Assembly (NCBI RefSeq): GCF_001274785.1
Contig: NZ_LHPI01000001.1
Location: 248,001 to 312,000 of the forward strand
Direction: 5' to 3'
DNA from: Vibrio hepatarius
Lineage (GTDB): Bacteria; Pseudomonadota; Gammaproteobacteria; Enterobacterales; Vibrionaceae
Length of the DNA stretch: 64,000 nucleotides
Positions 45,026 through 52,433 of this stretch are shown one piece after another. The translations under genes and the position numbers were made by a program. The notes beneath the pieces were generated by a model. That model searched no databases. It saw only the letters and a program-made list of their open reading frames with translations, and had not been told where the DNA came from. Position 1 is the first letter of the stretch. Each line of letters begins with the position of its first letter.

Positions 45026-45418
45026 CTATACCCCCAACAACTTCTGTGCTTCTGCTACAAGTGCCATCTGGCGCTGAACCCAGTTCTTCAGTTCTTCCAA
45101 GCGTGGCAATTCGACACCGATTGTTTCTGCAATGTGCTTGATGAAATTATTTTCGCTTTCCTGAAGAGTCTGATCTGCATAGCCCACACCGACAAGCTCA
45201 ATCAGGAAGGCCATTTTCTCCGAGTATTCCGAAAACAGTGCCGATAGTTCAACCAAGTCGAACGTTCTATCTAAATCAACATTTTCGCTGCATTGAGCCA
45301 CGATGGTTTCCAGAAGTAAGGTTTCACGCTCATCAATGTGGCCATCTGCTGCAATGAGTTGTTTGGAAAAATGATACAACGCTGATTGTTGTTCACGGTT
45401 AAGGTGCTGAATAAACAT
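45026..45418 (-). CDS. TerB-like protein
   Basis: A 130-residue helical protein starting MFIQHLNREQQSALYHFSK, with the TerB motif AADGHIDERETLLLETI. TerB-like proteins are small all-helical proteins, often membrane-associated, found in stress and phage-defence gene sets. I use the ATG at 45418, preceded by GAGAGGA; the longer frame to 45463 would start inside the WYL gene. The start overlaps the WYL gene's end by 20 bases. Confidence 0.8.
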   Translation of the reverse strand: MFIQHLNREQQSALYHFSKQLIAADGHIDERETLLLETIVAQCSENVDLDRTFDLVELSALFSEYSEKMAFLIELVGVGYADQTLQESENNFIKHIAETIGVELPRLEELKNWVQRQMALVAEAQKLLGV

Positions 45419-46379
45419 TATTATGTCCTCTCTTTTTATGAATATTACAAACATCAGAGCCAAAGCTCTTTAGCCATCTATCGAGCAATAATGAGTCGAT
45501 TACGGTGGCTGAAATTCTGTAGATATTTTCAAGTTCTTCTACAACTTGATCTTCTGATAACGGCGTCTCAAGTAGGTGGTATCCGGCCTGCTTGTTGATG
45601 TCGAACTGGACTCGACAATGCTCGCCTTCACCAAAGCCAAACCTGCCATCGGAGTCGTATTTTGCCAGCGAGAAACCTTCCGGCCTCTTGAAGCGAAATG
45701 ACGATACTGTCGCATCATTGATACGGTGCACGGCCAAGCTCCTTTCATTATCGAAGCCTTCAAAGCGACAGACCAGATACAGTCGAACGCCTTGCTGTGC
45801 TAACCCGAGTGGCATAATTGTGGCCTTTCTCGTTTGCTTATTGGCGTTGTGATAGGTAACCTTCAGTAAGCGATCTTCATATAGCGCCTTACTTATGTTT
45901 TCTAGGACAGTTTTATCAATTTTTGGGGCTAAAAGAGGTTGAGACTCTCTTACTAATTTTATTTTATTTTTCCATACTCGATCTTTATGATTTTTAGGAT
46001 CAAACTCGAGATTGTATTTTGCCTCGTTAAAATGGGTCCGCAGTGAACTCACCACGTCTTTTGGTAACAAAAACTTTAAGTGTTTTTCAGCTAACGCAAG
46101 AAGCAGGGACTCATGTGCATTGAGTGAACTTACGCCTAATACATGGCAACTTCTACCAAAGCTGTAACCATAGGGTTTGGAGCGTGTATCTCTATCGATG
46201 TCAAAGTGTTCACTTAACATCTCCAAGTTGCGCTGTATCGTGCGGATATCTCTAAAGATACCAATTGCTTCGAGTTGATCTCGTAACTCTAGGGCGGTGA
46301 TCTTTTTGTGCCTCGGTATTCTTTTTAAGATTTCAAGCGCAATAGCCAATGAATCTTGTGTACTTTTTCTGTTTGACAA
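45399..46379 (-). CDS. WYL-domain transcriptional regulator
   Basis: A 326-residue regulator with an N-terminal winged helix-turn-helix (residues 1-70, ITALELRDQLEAIGIFRDIR), a WYL ligand domain (about 158-232) and a WCX-like C-terminal domain (about 250-310). The signature itself is diverged. WYL regulators such as BrxR and CapW commonly head phage-defence operons, which they repress until a nucleic-acid or nucleotide signal appears. It is the promoter-proximal gene here, overlapping TerB by 20 bases, so it probably autoregulates the operon. Confidence 0.85.
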   Translation of the reverse strand: MSNRKSTQDSLAIALEILKRIPRHKKITALELRDQLEAIGIFRDIRTIQRNLEMLSEHFDIDRDTRSKPYGYSFGRSCHVLGVSSLNAHESLLLALAEKHLKFLLPKDVVSSLRTHFNEAKYNLEFDPKNHKDRVWKNKIKLVRESQPLLAPKIDKTVLENISKALYEDRLLKVTYHNANKQTRKATIMPLGLAQQGVRLYLVCRFEGFDNERSLAVHRINDATVSSFRFKRPEGFSLAKYDSDGRFGFGEGEHCRVQFDINKQAGYHLLETPLSEDQVVEELENIYRISATVIDSLLLDRWLKSFGSDVCNIHKKRGHNNVYSAP

Positions 46380-46502
46380 AGCTAGACTATTCCGTTGTTT
46401 TAATTAGAGATGAGATCTTAATTCCATGATCTTTGGTGGTCATATTACACATTATCAAGCGTCTCTTCATGTGCGCTAATGCACATAAACTATATTTGGT
46501 AG

Positions 46503-46523
46503 CTGCGACAACTTACGTCGCAG
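46503..46523. terminator. Small perfect hairpin upstream of the WYL operon
   Basis: CTGCGAC-AACTTAC-GTCGCAG followed by GAGTTTTC. It may be an old terminator or an operator dyad for the WYL regulator. Confidence 0.35.
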
Positions 46524-46673
46524 GAGTTTTCGTTAGATGAGCTATGTAGTGGATAAATACAGTTGGCCGTTACATTGAAGATAATTTGAATAATTTGCAG
46601 TAGCTGAAGTTATCCGAAATCTTTCAACCTTCTAAAATTGGTAACAAGGTTCTGTCCAATTGTGAGTTACAGC

Positions 46674-46776
46674 AAAAAGGTTGGCCGGAAGGGGGAGTTA
46701 GTTAAGCTACTAAAGCTTTGTTTGGCTTTGAAGATTGAAGGGCTCGATAGCGTCGTTAAACCGCTAAAAAGAATGT
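46674..46776 (+). pseudogene. 3' fragment of a DUF3820 gene, frameshifted
   Basis: Read with one G removed at the GGGGG (46691-46695), this codes for KGWPEGELVKLLKLCLALK followed by IEGLDSVVKPLKRM, nearly the C-terminal half of the intact DUF3820 protein at 41203-41418. Differences between the copies are mostly at third codon positions, as between homologues from related species rather than a recent duplication. No N-terminal half is present. Confidence 0.8.
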
Positions 46777-46854
46777 GGCCGCCAGTCTGCGTATCTTCGA
46801 TGCTAGCAACGATATAGCCACCGACGCTCAGGTGGCTATATGCGTTTATGGCGG

Positions 46855-48078
46855 TTATATCAAAGACTCAATCCCGTATTTGGCGCCGTAATTCTCAACC
46901 ACAAAGTCGATATCTTTATCACCTCGGCCAGATAGGTTGATCAAAATCGAACCTTTCACGCCTTGTTTGGCAAGTTTTAACGCGTACGCAACGGCATGGG
47001 ATGATTCAATCGCTGGGATAATGCCTTCTTGGCGCGACAGTTCAAAGAACGCATCAATGGCTTCATCATCGCTAATAGAACCGTAGCTGACGCGTCCTAA
47101 GTCTTTTAGGTAGCTGTGCTGTGGACCCACTGATGGGTAGTCTAAGCCACTGGCAACTGAATACACTTCTTGCGGTTCGCCTTGTTCATCTTTCAGCATG
47201 TATGACTTAAAGCCATGCATCACGCCAGGTTCACCAAGCGTCAAGGTTGCAGCGTGCTCTCCCGGCGTTTGTAGTGAGCGACCCGCTGGCTCAACACCGT
47301 GAATAGCCACTTGCTCATCTTCTAAGAATGCGCTGAATAAACCCATTGCGTTTGAACCGCCACCAACACAAGCGACCAAGTTGTCCGGTAACTTGCCGGT
47401 CATTTCCTGAAATTGTACGCGTGCTTCATTACCGATGATCGATTGGAAATCTCGTACCATTTTCGGGAAAGGGTGAGGACCAACAACCGAACCAATCGCG
47501 TAGAGTTGAGTGATTGGGTCTTTCAAATAGGCTTCAAACGCCGCATCGACCGCTTCTTTTAGTGTCTTACGGCCATGAGTAGCAGGAATCACGTTGGCGC
47601 CAAGAATACGCATACGCACCACATTCGGGTGTTCTTTGGCAATGTCGACTTCACCCATGTAGATATCACACTCTAATCCAACCAACGCGGCAGCAGTCGC
47701 TAGTGCCACACCATGTTGGCCCGCGCCAGTTTCGGCGATCAGTTTGGTTTTACCCATCTTCTTCGCCAAAATCGCTTCACCTAAGCAGTGATTGATCTTG
47801 TGCGCACCAGTGTGGTTGAGGTCTTCACGCTTTAAGTAGATATCAACGCCGTATTTGTTGGACAGGTTTTCTGCGTGGAAAATCGGGCTAGGACGACCGA
47901 CGAAGTGCTTGTACAGGCGGGCTAACTCAGTTTGAAAATCAGGATCTTTGCAGCATTCTTCATACGCTTCATTTATCTCGCGCATGATTTTTTCCAACTC
48001 AGGTGGTACGAAGCTGCCACCATATTCGCCAAAGTATCCTTCGCTGTTAGGCATTGAGTGTTCAAACGAGTTTTTCAT
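46855..48078 (-). CDS. trpB: Tryptophan synthase beta chain, orphan copy
   Basis: A 407-residue PLP enzyme starting with a short extension before [15 protein letters not shown]. The PLP lysine is in HTGAHKIN, the catalytic glutamate in AETGAGQHG, the phosphate loop is GGGSNAMG, and GRGDKD is near the C-terminus. It joins indole and serine to make tryptophan via an aminoacrylate intermediate. There is no trpA or other trp gene nearby, so this copy probably salvages indole or serves another beta-replacement. It is divergent from the triple RidA gene, with 596 bases between. Confidence 0.92.
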   Translation of the reverse strand: MKNSFEHSMPNSEGYFGEYGGSFVPPELEKIMREINEAYEECCKDPDFQTELARLYKHFVGRPSPIFHAENLSNKYGVDIYLKREDLNHTGAHKINHCLGEAILAKKMGKTKLIAETGAGQHGVALATAAALVGLECDIYMGEVDIAKEHPNVVRMRILGANVIPATHGRKTLKEAVDAAFEAYLKDPITQLYAIGSVVGPHPFPKMVRDFQSIIGNEARVQFQEMTGKLPDNLVACVGGGSNAMGLFSAFLEDEQVAIHGVEPAGRSLQTPGEHAATLTLGEPGVMHGFKSYMLKDEQGEPQEVYSVASGLDYPSVGPQHSYLKDLGRVSYGSISDDEAIDAFFELSRQEGIIPAIESSHAVAYALKLAKQGVKGSILINLSGRGDKDIDFVVENYGAKYGIESLI

Positions 48079-48674
48079 TGTTTACGTCCTAGTGAATGAG
48101 GGTATTGATACATTTATACCTAAACCAAACAGGAAGTAAGTAATCAGTTGCGTAAAGCGTGATGATGTTCTCGTGAACTAGTTGGTTGATACGAGGCGAT
48201 TGCCGAGTGCATTCAAGTTTCAGGCTTGAACGCGGCTTGGTTCGGTTGATTTTTGCTCTGAGAGCGTAAGGGTAAATCAGATCCAGAGAATGTTTATGCA
48301 GTTATATCGTTTGAACAAGCGCTTAGATGGTGACAAAGCGCCAATTTGTGCGTTTTTATTGTGAACAATCTATCAGATCCGAACAAAAACCACTGACTTC
48401 CGTAGGTGACCCTGTGGGTGAATATTCAGGTTTAACGAATCAATAGAATTAAATATTCATCATTTGCTTAATTTAGAACAATAATGCGGATAATTAGTCG
48501 CGCAATGATTAATTATCCGAATTTTTCAACCAGTCTAGTGAAATTATATTTTGATTTTTATCACATTTGCACTGATTCATTTCACTTACTATTCCGTCAC
48601 TTCATAAATAAAAACATTTATTCAAATAACGATAAATATAATATTTCTTTACTCTACATAAGGATCAGAATTAC
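48079..48674. other. Divergent region between orphan trpB and the triple RidA gene
   Basis: A 596-base gap, AT-rich towards the RidA side. It holds a 10-bp inverted repeat at 48487-48519 and presumably both promoters. A short plus-strand frame (48484-48678) has no ribosome site and looks spurious. Confidence 0.5.
48487..48519. promoter_or_regulatory. Inverted repeat upstream of the triple RidA gene
   Basis: CGGATAATTA and TAATTATCCG are perfect 10-bp arms with a 13-base loop, followed by AATTTTTC. It lies about 155 bases before the RidA-type start and could be an attenuator, a terminator or a regulator dyad. Confidence 0.45.
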
Positions 48675-49940
48675 ATGAGTGGCGGTATCATTAAAGTTTC
48701 AAGAAATACAGAAAATGCACCAGTAAATGCTTTCTCTACACAGACAGTTGCATTCTCTCACTACAATAATATTTCTGCGCAGCTACCGGTTAATCCAGCA
48801 ACGGGTGACATTGTTGTTGGTGATGTAAAAGACCAAGTTAAACAATGTTTGAACAACCTTAAAGCGATCGTTGAAAGCATCGACCATGTGATGGAAGACG
48901 TCGTAAAAGTGAATGTTTTCCTGAAAAACATCGAAGACATGGCAGCGGTAGACGAAGTTTATGCCACTTTCTTCAACGGCTACGCACCGACTCGCACTGT
49001 TGTTGCGGTTGCGGCATTGCCAATGAGCGACGCATTAGTACAAATTGACGCGGTGATTTCTAACGGCGAAGGCACGCCTTGCCAAGAGCCTTGTGACCTA
49101 ATCAAATTAGTTAGAAACACAGAGCTAGCACCAACTCATGCGCTTTCTACACAGACTGTTGCATTCTCACACTACAACAACGTTTCTGCTCAGCTACCTG
49201 TTGATCCAGCTACAGGCGCGCTTGTTGCGGGCGGCATTAAAGAGCAGTCTGCTCAGTGTCTACGTAACATCAAGACTATTCTTGAAAGCATCGATGTACC
49301 ACTAGACGATATCGTGAAAGTGACTATTTACGTGACTGACCTAGCGGACGTTGACGCAGTGAACGAAGTTTACATGACTTTCTTCCCTGATTCTGCAATC
49401 GCGAGAACAGTTGCTTACGTTCCAGCACGTACTGTTGTTGCGGCTTCAGCACTGCCTATGGGCGCGCTTGTTCAAATGGATGCGGTTGTTTCTCACGGTG
49501 ACGGCACACCTCCTCAGGAAGTCGAAGACCGCCATGGCATTGTTATTCGTGCAAACAACACAGATAAAGCGCCATTGAACCCGTTGTACACGCAAACTGT
49601 CGCGTTTTCTCACTACAACCACATTGCTGCTCAACTTCCTCTAGAAGCACAAAGCAATGCACTTGTGGCTGGTGGTGCAAAAGAGCAAGCGGCTCAGTGT
49701 CTAAACAACATTAAAGCGATTGTTGAAAGCATCAACCACGTAATGGATGACCTAGTGAAAGTGAACATCCACGTAACAGATATGGCAGATATCGATGCAA
49801 TCAACGAAGTGTACCCAAGTTTCTTCAGCGGTGACCTACCAGCAAGAACGGTAGTGGGTGTTGCGGCTCTGCCAATGGGCGCATCAGTACAGATCGACGC
49901 TGTTGTTTCTAACGGCGAAGGTACTCCACCTAGAGCATAA
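48675..49940 (+). CDS. Three tandem RidA (YjgF) domains in one chain
   Basis: A 421-residue protein that is three RidA-fold domains end to end: about 5-135, 140-282 and 286-421. Each carries STQTVAFSHYNN or YTQTVAFSHYNH, and each has the active-site arginine (Arg107, Arg252, Arg391, in TRTVV/PARTVV). The later acidic residue of classic RidA is Asp here (VQIDAV, VQMDAV). RidA proteins hydrolyse reactive enamines and imines made by PLP enzymes. Native RidA is a homotrimer, so the fusion could be a one-chain trimer. Domain 2 has an extra ARTVAYVP, a short internal duplication. AAGGA precedes the ATG. It is divergent from an orphan trpB. Confidence 0.88.
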   Translation: MSGGIIKVSRNTENAPVNAFSTQTVAFSHYNNISAQLPVNPATGDIVVGDVKDQVKQCLNNLKAIVESIDHVMEDVVKVNVFLKNIEDMAAVDEVYATFFNGYAPTRTVVAVAALPMSDALVQIDAVISNGEGTPCQEPCDLIKLVRNTELAPTHALSTQTVAFSHYNNVSAQLPVDPATGALVAGGIKEQSAQCLRNIKTILESIDVPLDDIVKVTIYVTDLADVDAVNEVYMTFFPDSAIARTVAYVPARTVVAASALPMGALVQMDAVVSHGDGTPPQEVEDRHGIVIRANNTDKAPLNPLYTQTVAFSHYNHIAAQLPLEAQSNALVAGGAKEQAAQCLNNIKAIVESINHVMDDLVKVNIHVTDMADIDAINEVYPSFFSGDLPARTVVGVAALPMGASVQIDAVVSNGEGTPPRA

Positions 49941-49953
49941 TTTGTATAAACTG

Positions 49954-49981
49954 AAGTGGCAGGTTATTTAGTCTGCCACTT
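49954..49981 (+). terminator. Terminator hairpin 1 after the triple RidA gene
   Basis: AAGTGGCAG and CTGCCACTT frame a 10-base loop, 14 bases after the stop codon, followed by TAAAAATG (few T). Confidence 0.6.
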
Positions 49982-49991
49982 TAAAAATGAA

Positions 49992-50049
49992 AAAGAGCAG
50001 GTATATTATTTTCTTCTAGTTTAAGAAGTGATTAATATACCTGCTCTTT
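49992..50049 (+). terminator. Terminator hairpin 2 after the triple RidA gene
   Basis: A perfect 17-bp inverted repeat (AAAGAGCAGGTATATTA / its complement) around a 24-base loop, followed by GTTTTTAT. The loop itself contains CTTC/GAAG. Confidence 0.8.
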
Positions 50050-50062
50050 GTTTTTATATATT

Positions 50063-50109
50063 AATAAACCAATTTGACGTTAAATATATTATAACTGTAT
50101 TGGTTTATT
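50063..50109. terminator. Inverted repeat downstream of the LacI gene
   Basis: AATAAACCAAT and ATTGGTTTATT are perfect 11-bp arms around 25 bases. It lies between the converging RidA and LacI genes; the AT-rich stem makes it a weak terminator or another kind of element. Confidence 0.45.
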
Positions 50110-50144
50110 ATGATATTTAAATGTTAATAAAGGTTGTTAATTAA

Positions 50145-51158
50145 CTAAGCTCGGCGAAGCGTAAAACCAATATTGGTTGATTTAAATATTTCTTCTTGAT
50201 TATTAATCGCTGAGATTAATTGCTCCGCTGCTTCGATGCCCATTTTTTCGTAGTTAATATGAATCGCGGTGAGCGGTGGGTGACACTTTTCACATAGCTG
50301 CGAGCCATCTAGGCAAACAATGGTCAGTTCGTCCGGCAGCTTGATGGCTCGGCGCTGGCATTCAAACATCGCACCAATCGCAATTTCTTCATGGCTACAG
50401 ATAATGGCGTCTAAATTCTGTTCACGCAGCAGCAACTTAGCCACACCTTCAGCGCCAAACTCAAGGCTTGGGCCATCATGTGTTGTGTAGAAATGGTCAG
50501 GTGGAAGGTAGCCTTTAAGCATGCCATTTTGCCAGCCACGCAGCTGTTTACGCAAAATAGAGTGATTGCCGCGCGCGCCGATAAATCCAATGTTCTTAAA
50601 GTCGTGTTCGATCAGAAAATCGGTCATGACTTTGCCGATTTCGCCATGGTCCACACCAACATTTAAATAGGTTGAGTCTGCATTCAGCTCGGCGATTTCC
50701 ATCACCGGAACTCTGGCACTTTGTAAGATTTGCAGTGTTTTGTCTGAGTGCTCGCTGCCGAACAAAACAATAGCCGCTGGACTACTCGCAATTAATGTTT
50801 GGAGCAGTTCTTCTTCTTGGTCGGAAGAGTAGTTGGTATAACCCAACAGCAATTGATAACCCTTTTTGTTCATCTGTAGCTGGAATGAACTCATAAAATC
50901 AGTACAGGCTTTCTCTTTCAAAGACGGCAACAATACCGCGACCGAATAGCTTTGTCCGGAAGCTAGTGCACCAGCGGCTTTGTTTGGGATATAGCCTAAT
51001 TCATCAACCGCTCTTTGGATCTGTTCTCTTAATTTGTCCGAAACCTGATCGGGTGTTCTCAGTGCTCGAGACACGGTCATTGTTCCCACGCCAGCAAGCT
51101 TTGCGACTTCGGCGAGTGTAACTCGGCCAGTGCTACGACGTTTACGCGGTTCAGACAT
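50145..51158 (-). CDS. LacI-family repressor of the adjacent PTS
   Basis: A 337-residue repressor with an N-terminal LacI helix-turn-helix (VTLAEVAKLAGVGTMTVSRAL) and hinge, then a periplasmic-binding-protein-like ligand domain. The hinge and GYIPNKAAG segment resemble GntR/IdnR-type repressors. It is divergent from the PTS operon, and the gap holds several copies of TGATAGCGCTATCA. One copy 47 bases before its own start suggests autoregulation. Confidence 0.9.
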   Translation of the reverse strand: MSEPRKRRSTGRVTLAEVAKLAGVGTMTVSRALRTPDQVSDKLREQIQRAVDELGYIPNKAAGALASGQSYSVAVLLPSLKEKACTDFMSSFQLQMNKKGYQLLLGYTNYSSDQEEELLQTLIASSPAAIVLFGSEHSDKTLQILQSARVPVMEIAELNADSTYLNVGVDHGEIGKVMTDFLIEHDFKNIGFIGARGNHSILRKQLRGWQNGMLKGYLPPDHFYTTHDGPSLEFGAEGVAKLLLREQNLDAIICSHEEIAIGAMFECQRRAIKLPDELTIVCLDGSQLCEKCHPPLTAIHINYEKMGIEAAEQLISAINNQEEIFKSTNIGFTLRRA

Positions 51159-51204
51159 CAGGACTCCAGATAATTCAGTGATACAACATTACATAAGGCA
51201 ATCA

Positions 51205-51218
51205 TGATAACGCTATCA
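51205..51218. promoter_or_regulatory. LacI-family operator (repressor side)
   Basis: TGATAACGCTATCA, one change from the perfect palindrome TGATAGCGCTATCA, 47 bases before the repressor start. Confidence 0.75.
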
Positions 51219-51463
51219 TAATTTGCTATCAACGCGAGAGTTAGGCACTTGCAATGTGCTCTATGTAACTGTTTTTTCTCGTTCTAACAGCATCATTCAG
51301 CACCTAACACCGTCTGCATAAACTAAGGATAAGTGACGGGGTACTTATCTAAATCAACTCGGCGAGATCGTCGGTTCGCTTGAGTGGCATTGCAAAGTCA
51401 TCTTCAAAAATATCTCAATTTATGCGTATTCCAAACGGTTAGATTATCTACTGCTCATAAAAA

Positions 51464-51477
51464 TGATAGCGCTATCA
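51464..51477. promoter_or_regulatory. LacI-family operator (PTS side, 1)
   Basis: TGATAGCGCTATCA, a perfect 14-bp palindrome. Confidence 0.8.
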
Positions 51478-51506
51478 CACAAAATCATCAATCCAGAAAA
51501 TAATAA

Positions 51507-51520
51507 TGATAGCGTTATCA
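51507..51520. promoter_or_regulatory. LacI-family operator (PTS side, 2)
   Basis: TGATAGCGTTATCA, one change from the palindrome, 43 bases after the previous copy and 21 bases (two helical turns) before the next. Confidence 0.8.
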
Positions 51521-51527
51521 CAACTAT

Positions 51528-51554
51528 TGATAGCGCTATCAGGTAGCGCTATCA
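51528..51554. promoter_or_regulatory. LacI-family operators (PTS side, 3 and partial 4)
   Basis: TGATAGCGCTATCA at 51528-51541 runs directly into AGGTAGCGCTATCA (51541-51554), sharing one base. The second has a degenerate left half. They lie about 90 bases before the PTS IIA start. Confidence 0.75.
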
Positions 51555-51643
51555 AATGAGATTTTAATCACAAAAATCTATAGCTCGACTGATTACTATT
51601 GCACCAACTGATAACGAGGTAAACGCAGAAGAGGAGCCAGACA

Positions 51644-52087
51644 TTGCTAAAAGAACTATTAAGCACAGACGTTATTCGTATTCACGATTCTGCCGACGGC
51701 TGGCAAAACGCGATTGAACTCGCTTGTGAGCCTCTGATTGTGAACGGCGCGATTGATTCGAGTTATGTTCAAGCGATTTTCCGCTCGCACGCCGAAATGG
51801 GGCCTTACTATGTGGTTGGTCCTGGGATCGCCATGCCTCATGCACGACCGGAAGACGGAGTGAATCGACTGGCGTTGAGCCTCACTGTGATTCGAGAAGG
51901 AGTGAGTTTTGACGCAGATGAAAACGATCCGGTTCGCTTGCTGGTTACTCTCGCCGCGACTGACAGCAGTAGCCACGTTAACGCAATTGCACAATTGGCC
52001 GAGCTGTTTATGAACGAAGAGCACGTGCAGCAAATCTGCGAAGCGACGGATGTAGCCGCGATTCGCAACATTATAGAAAAGTACTAA
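51644..52087 (+). CDS. ulaC: PTS IIA component, ascorbate (UlaC/SgaA) type
   Basis: A 147-residue mannitol-type IIA protein with the phosphorylated His66 in GIAMPHARPEDG. It passes phosphate from HPr to the IIB subunit. The start is a TTG at 51644 with a strong GAGGAG seven bases before it; no ATG or GTG would keep the conserved N-terminus. It is the first gene of the IIA-IIB-IIC operon controlled by the LacI-type repressor. Confidence 0.85.
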   Translation: MLKELLSTDVIRIHDSADGWQNAIELACEPLIVNGAIDSSYVQAIFRSHAEMGPYYVVGPGIAMPHARPEDGVNRLALSLTVIREGVSFDADENDPVRLLVTLAATDSSSHVNAIAQLAELFMNEEHVQQICEATDVAAIRNIIEKY

Positions 52088-52133
52088 AACAAGTCAGTTA
52101 ATACGAACAAGAACGGTAAGAAGGTAGAGCATT

Positions 52134-52421
52134 ATGAAAGTTATGGTTGTCTGTGGTCATGGGCTAGGAACAAGCCTAATGATGGAAATGAGCATTAAAA
52201 ACATCTTAAAAGAACTCGAAGTTGACGCTTCGGTCGATCACTGCGATTTGGGTTCGGCGAAAGGAACCGACTGCGACATTTTTGTCGGCACGAGCGACAT
52301 TACCGAACAGCTCGTCGCACAAGGTGTGGATGGCAAAATTGTTTCGCTGAAAAACATGGTTGATAAAGCAGCGATGAAAGAGAGCTTAACAGTAGCGCTA
52401 AAAGAGTTGGGCGCACTATAA
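52134..52421 (+). CDS. ulaB: PTS IIB component, ascorbate (UlaB) type
   Basis: A 95-residue lactose/ascorbate-type IIB protein with phosphorylated Cys7 in VVCGHGLGTSLMME. It relays phosphate from the IIA protein to the sugar bound by the membrane component. It lies between the IIA and IIC genes. Confidence 0.9.
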   Translation: MKVMVVCGHGLGTSLMMEMSIKNILKELEVDASVDHCDLGSAKGTDCDIFVGTSDITEQLVAQGVDGKIVSLKNMVDKAAMKESLTVALKELGAL

Positions 52422-52433
52422 AGGAGGTAGGCA

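Larger units (their letters stand above)
46380..46854. other. Region upstream of the WYL operon
   Basis: About 475 bases holding the WYL operon promoter, a 7-bp hairpin at 46503-46523, and the DUF3820 fragment (46674-46776). No other gene is visible; the trpB stop lies at 46855. Confidence 0.6.
51159..51643. other. Divergent operator region between lacI-type gene and PTS
   Basis: A 485-base gap with the operator array described in separate entries and the two promoters. The stretch 51220-51460 between the operators holds nothing I can identify. Confidence 0.6.

Noticed and set aside
41900..46400. Reading the WYL/TerB region as a prophage remnant
   Set aside because: No capsid, tail, terminase, integrase or lysis genes; the HNH-like protein has membrane segments unlike phage HNH nucleases.
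46426..46443. A short ATGA/TCAT dyad as WYL operator
   Set aside because: Only four bases per arm, which is not enough to call.
48484..48678. A 64-codon plus-strand ORF in the trpB-RidA gap
   Set aside because: No ribosome site, Ile/Tyr/Asn-rich composition typical of translated AT-rich spacer, and it overlaps the RidA start and its leader.
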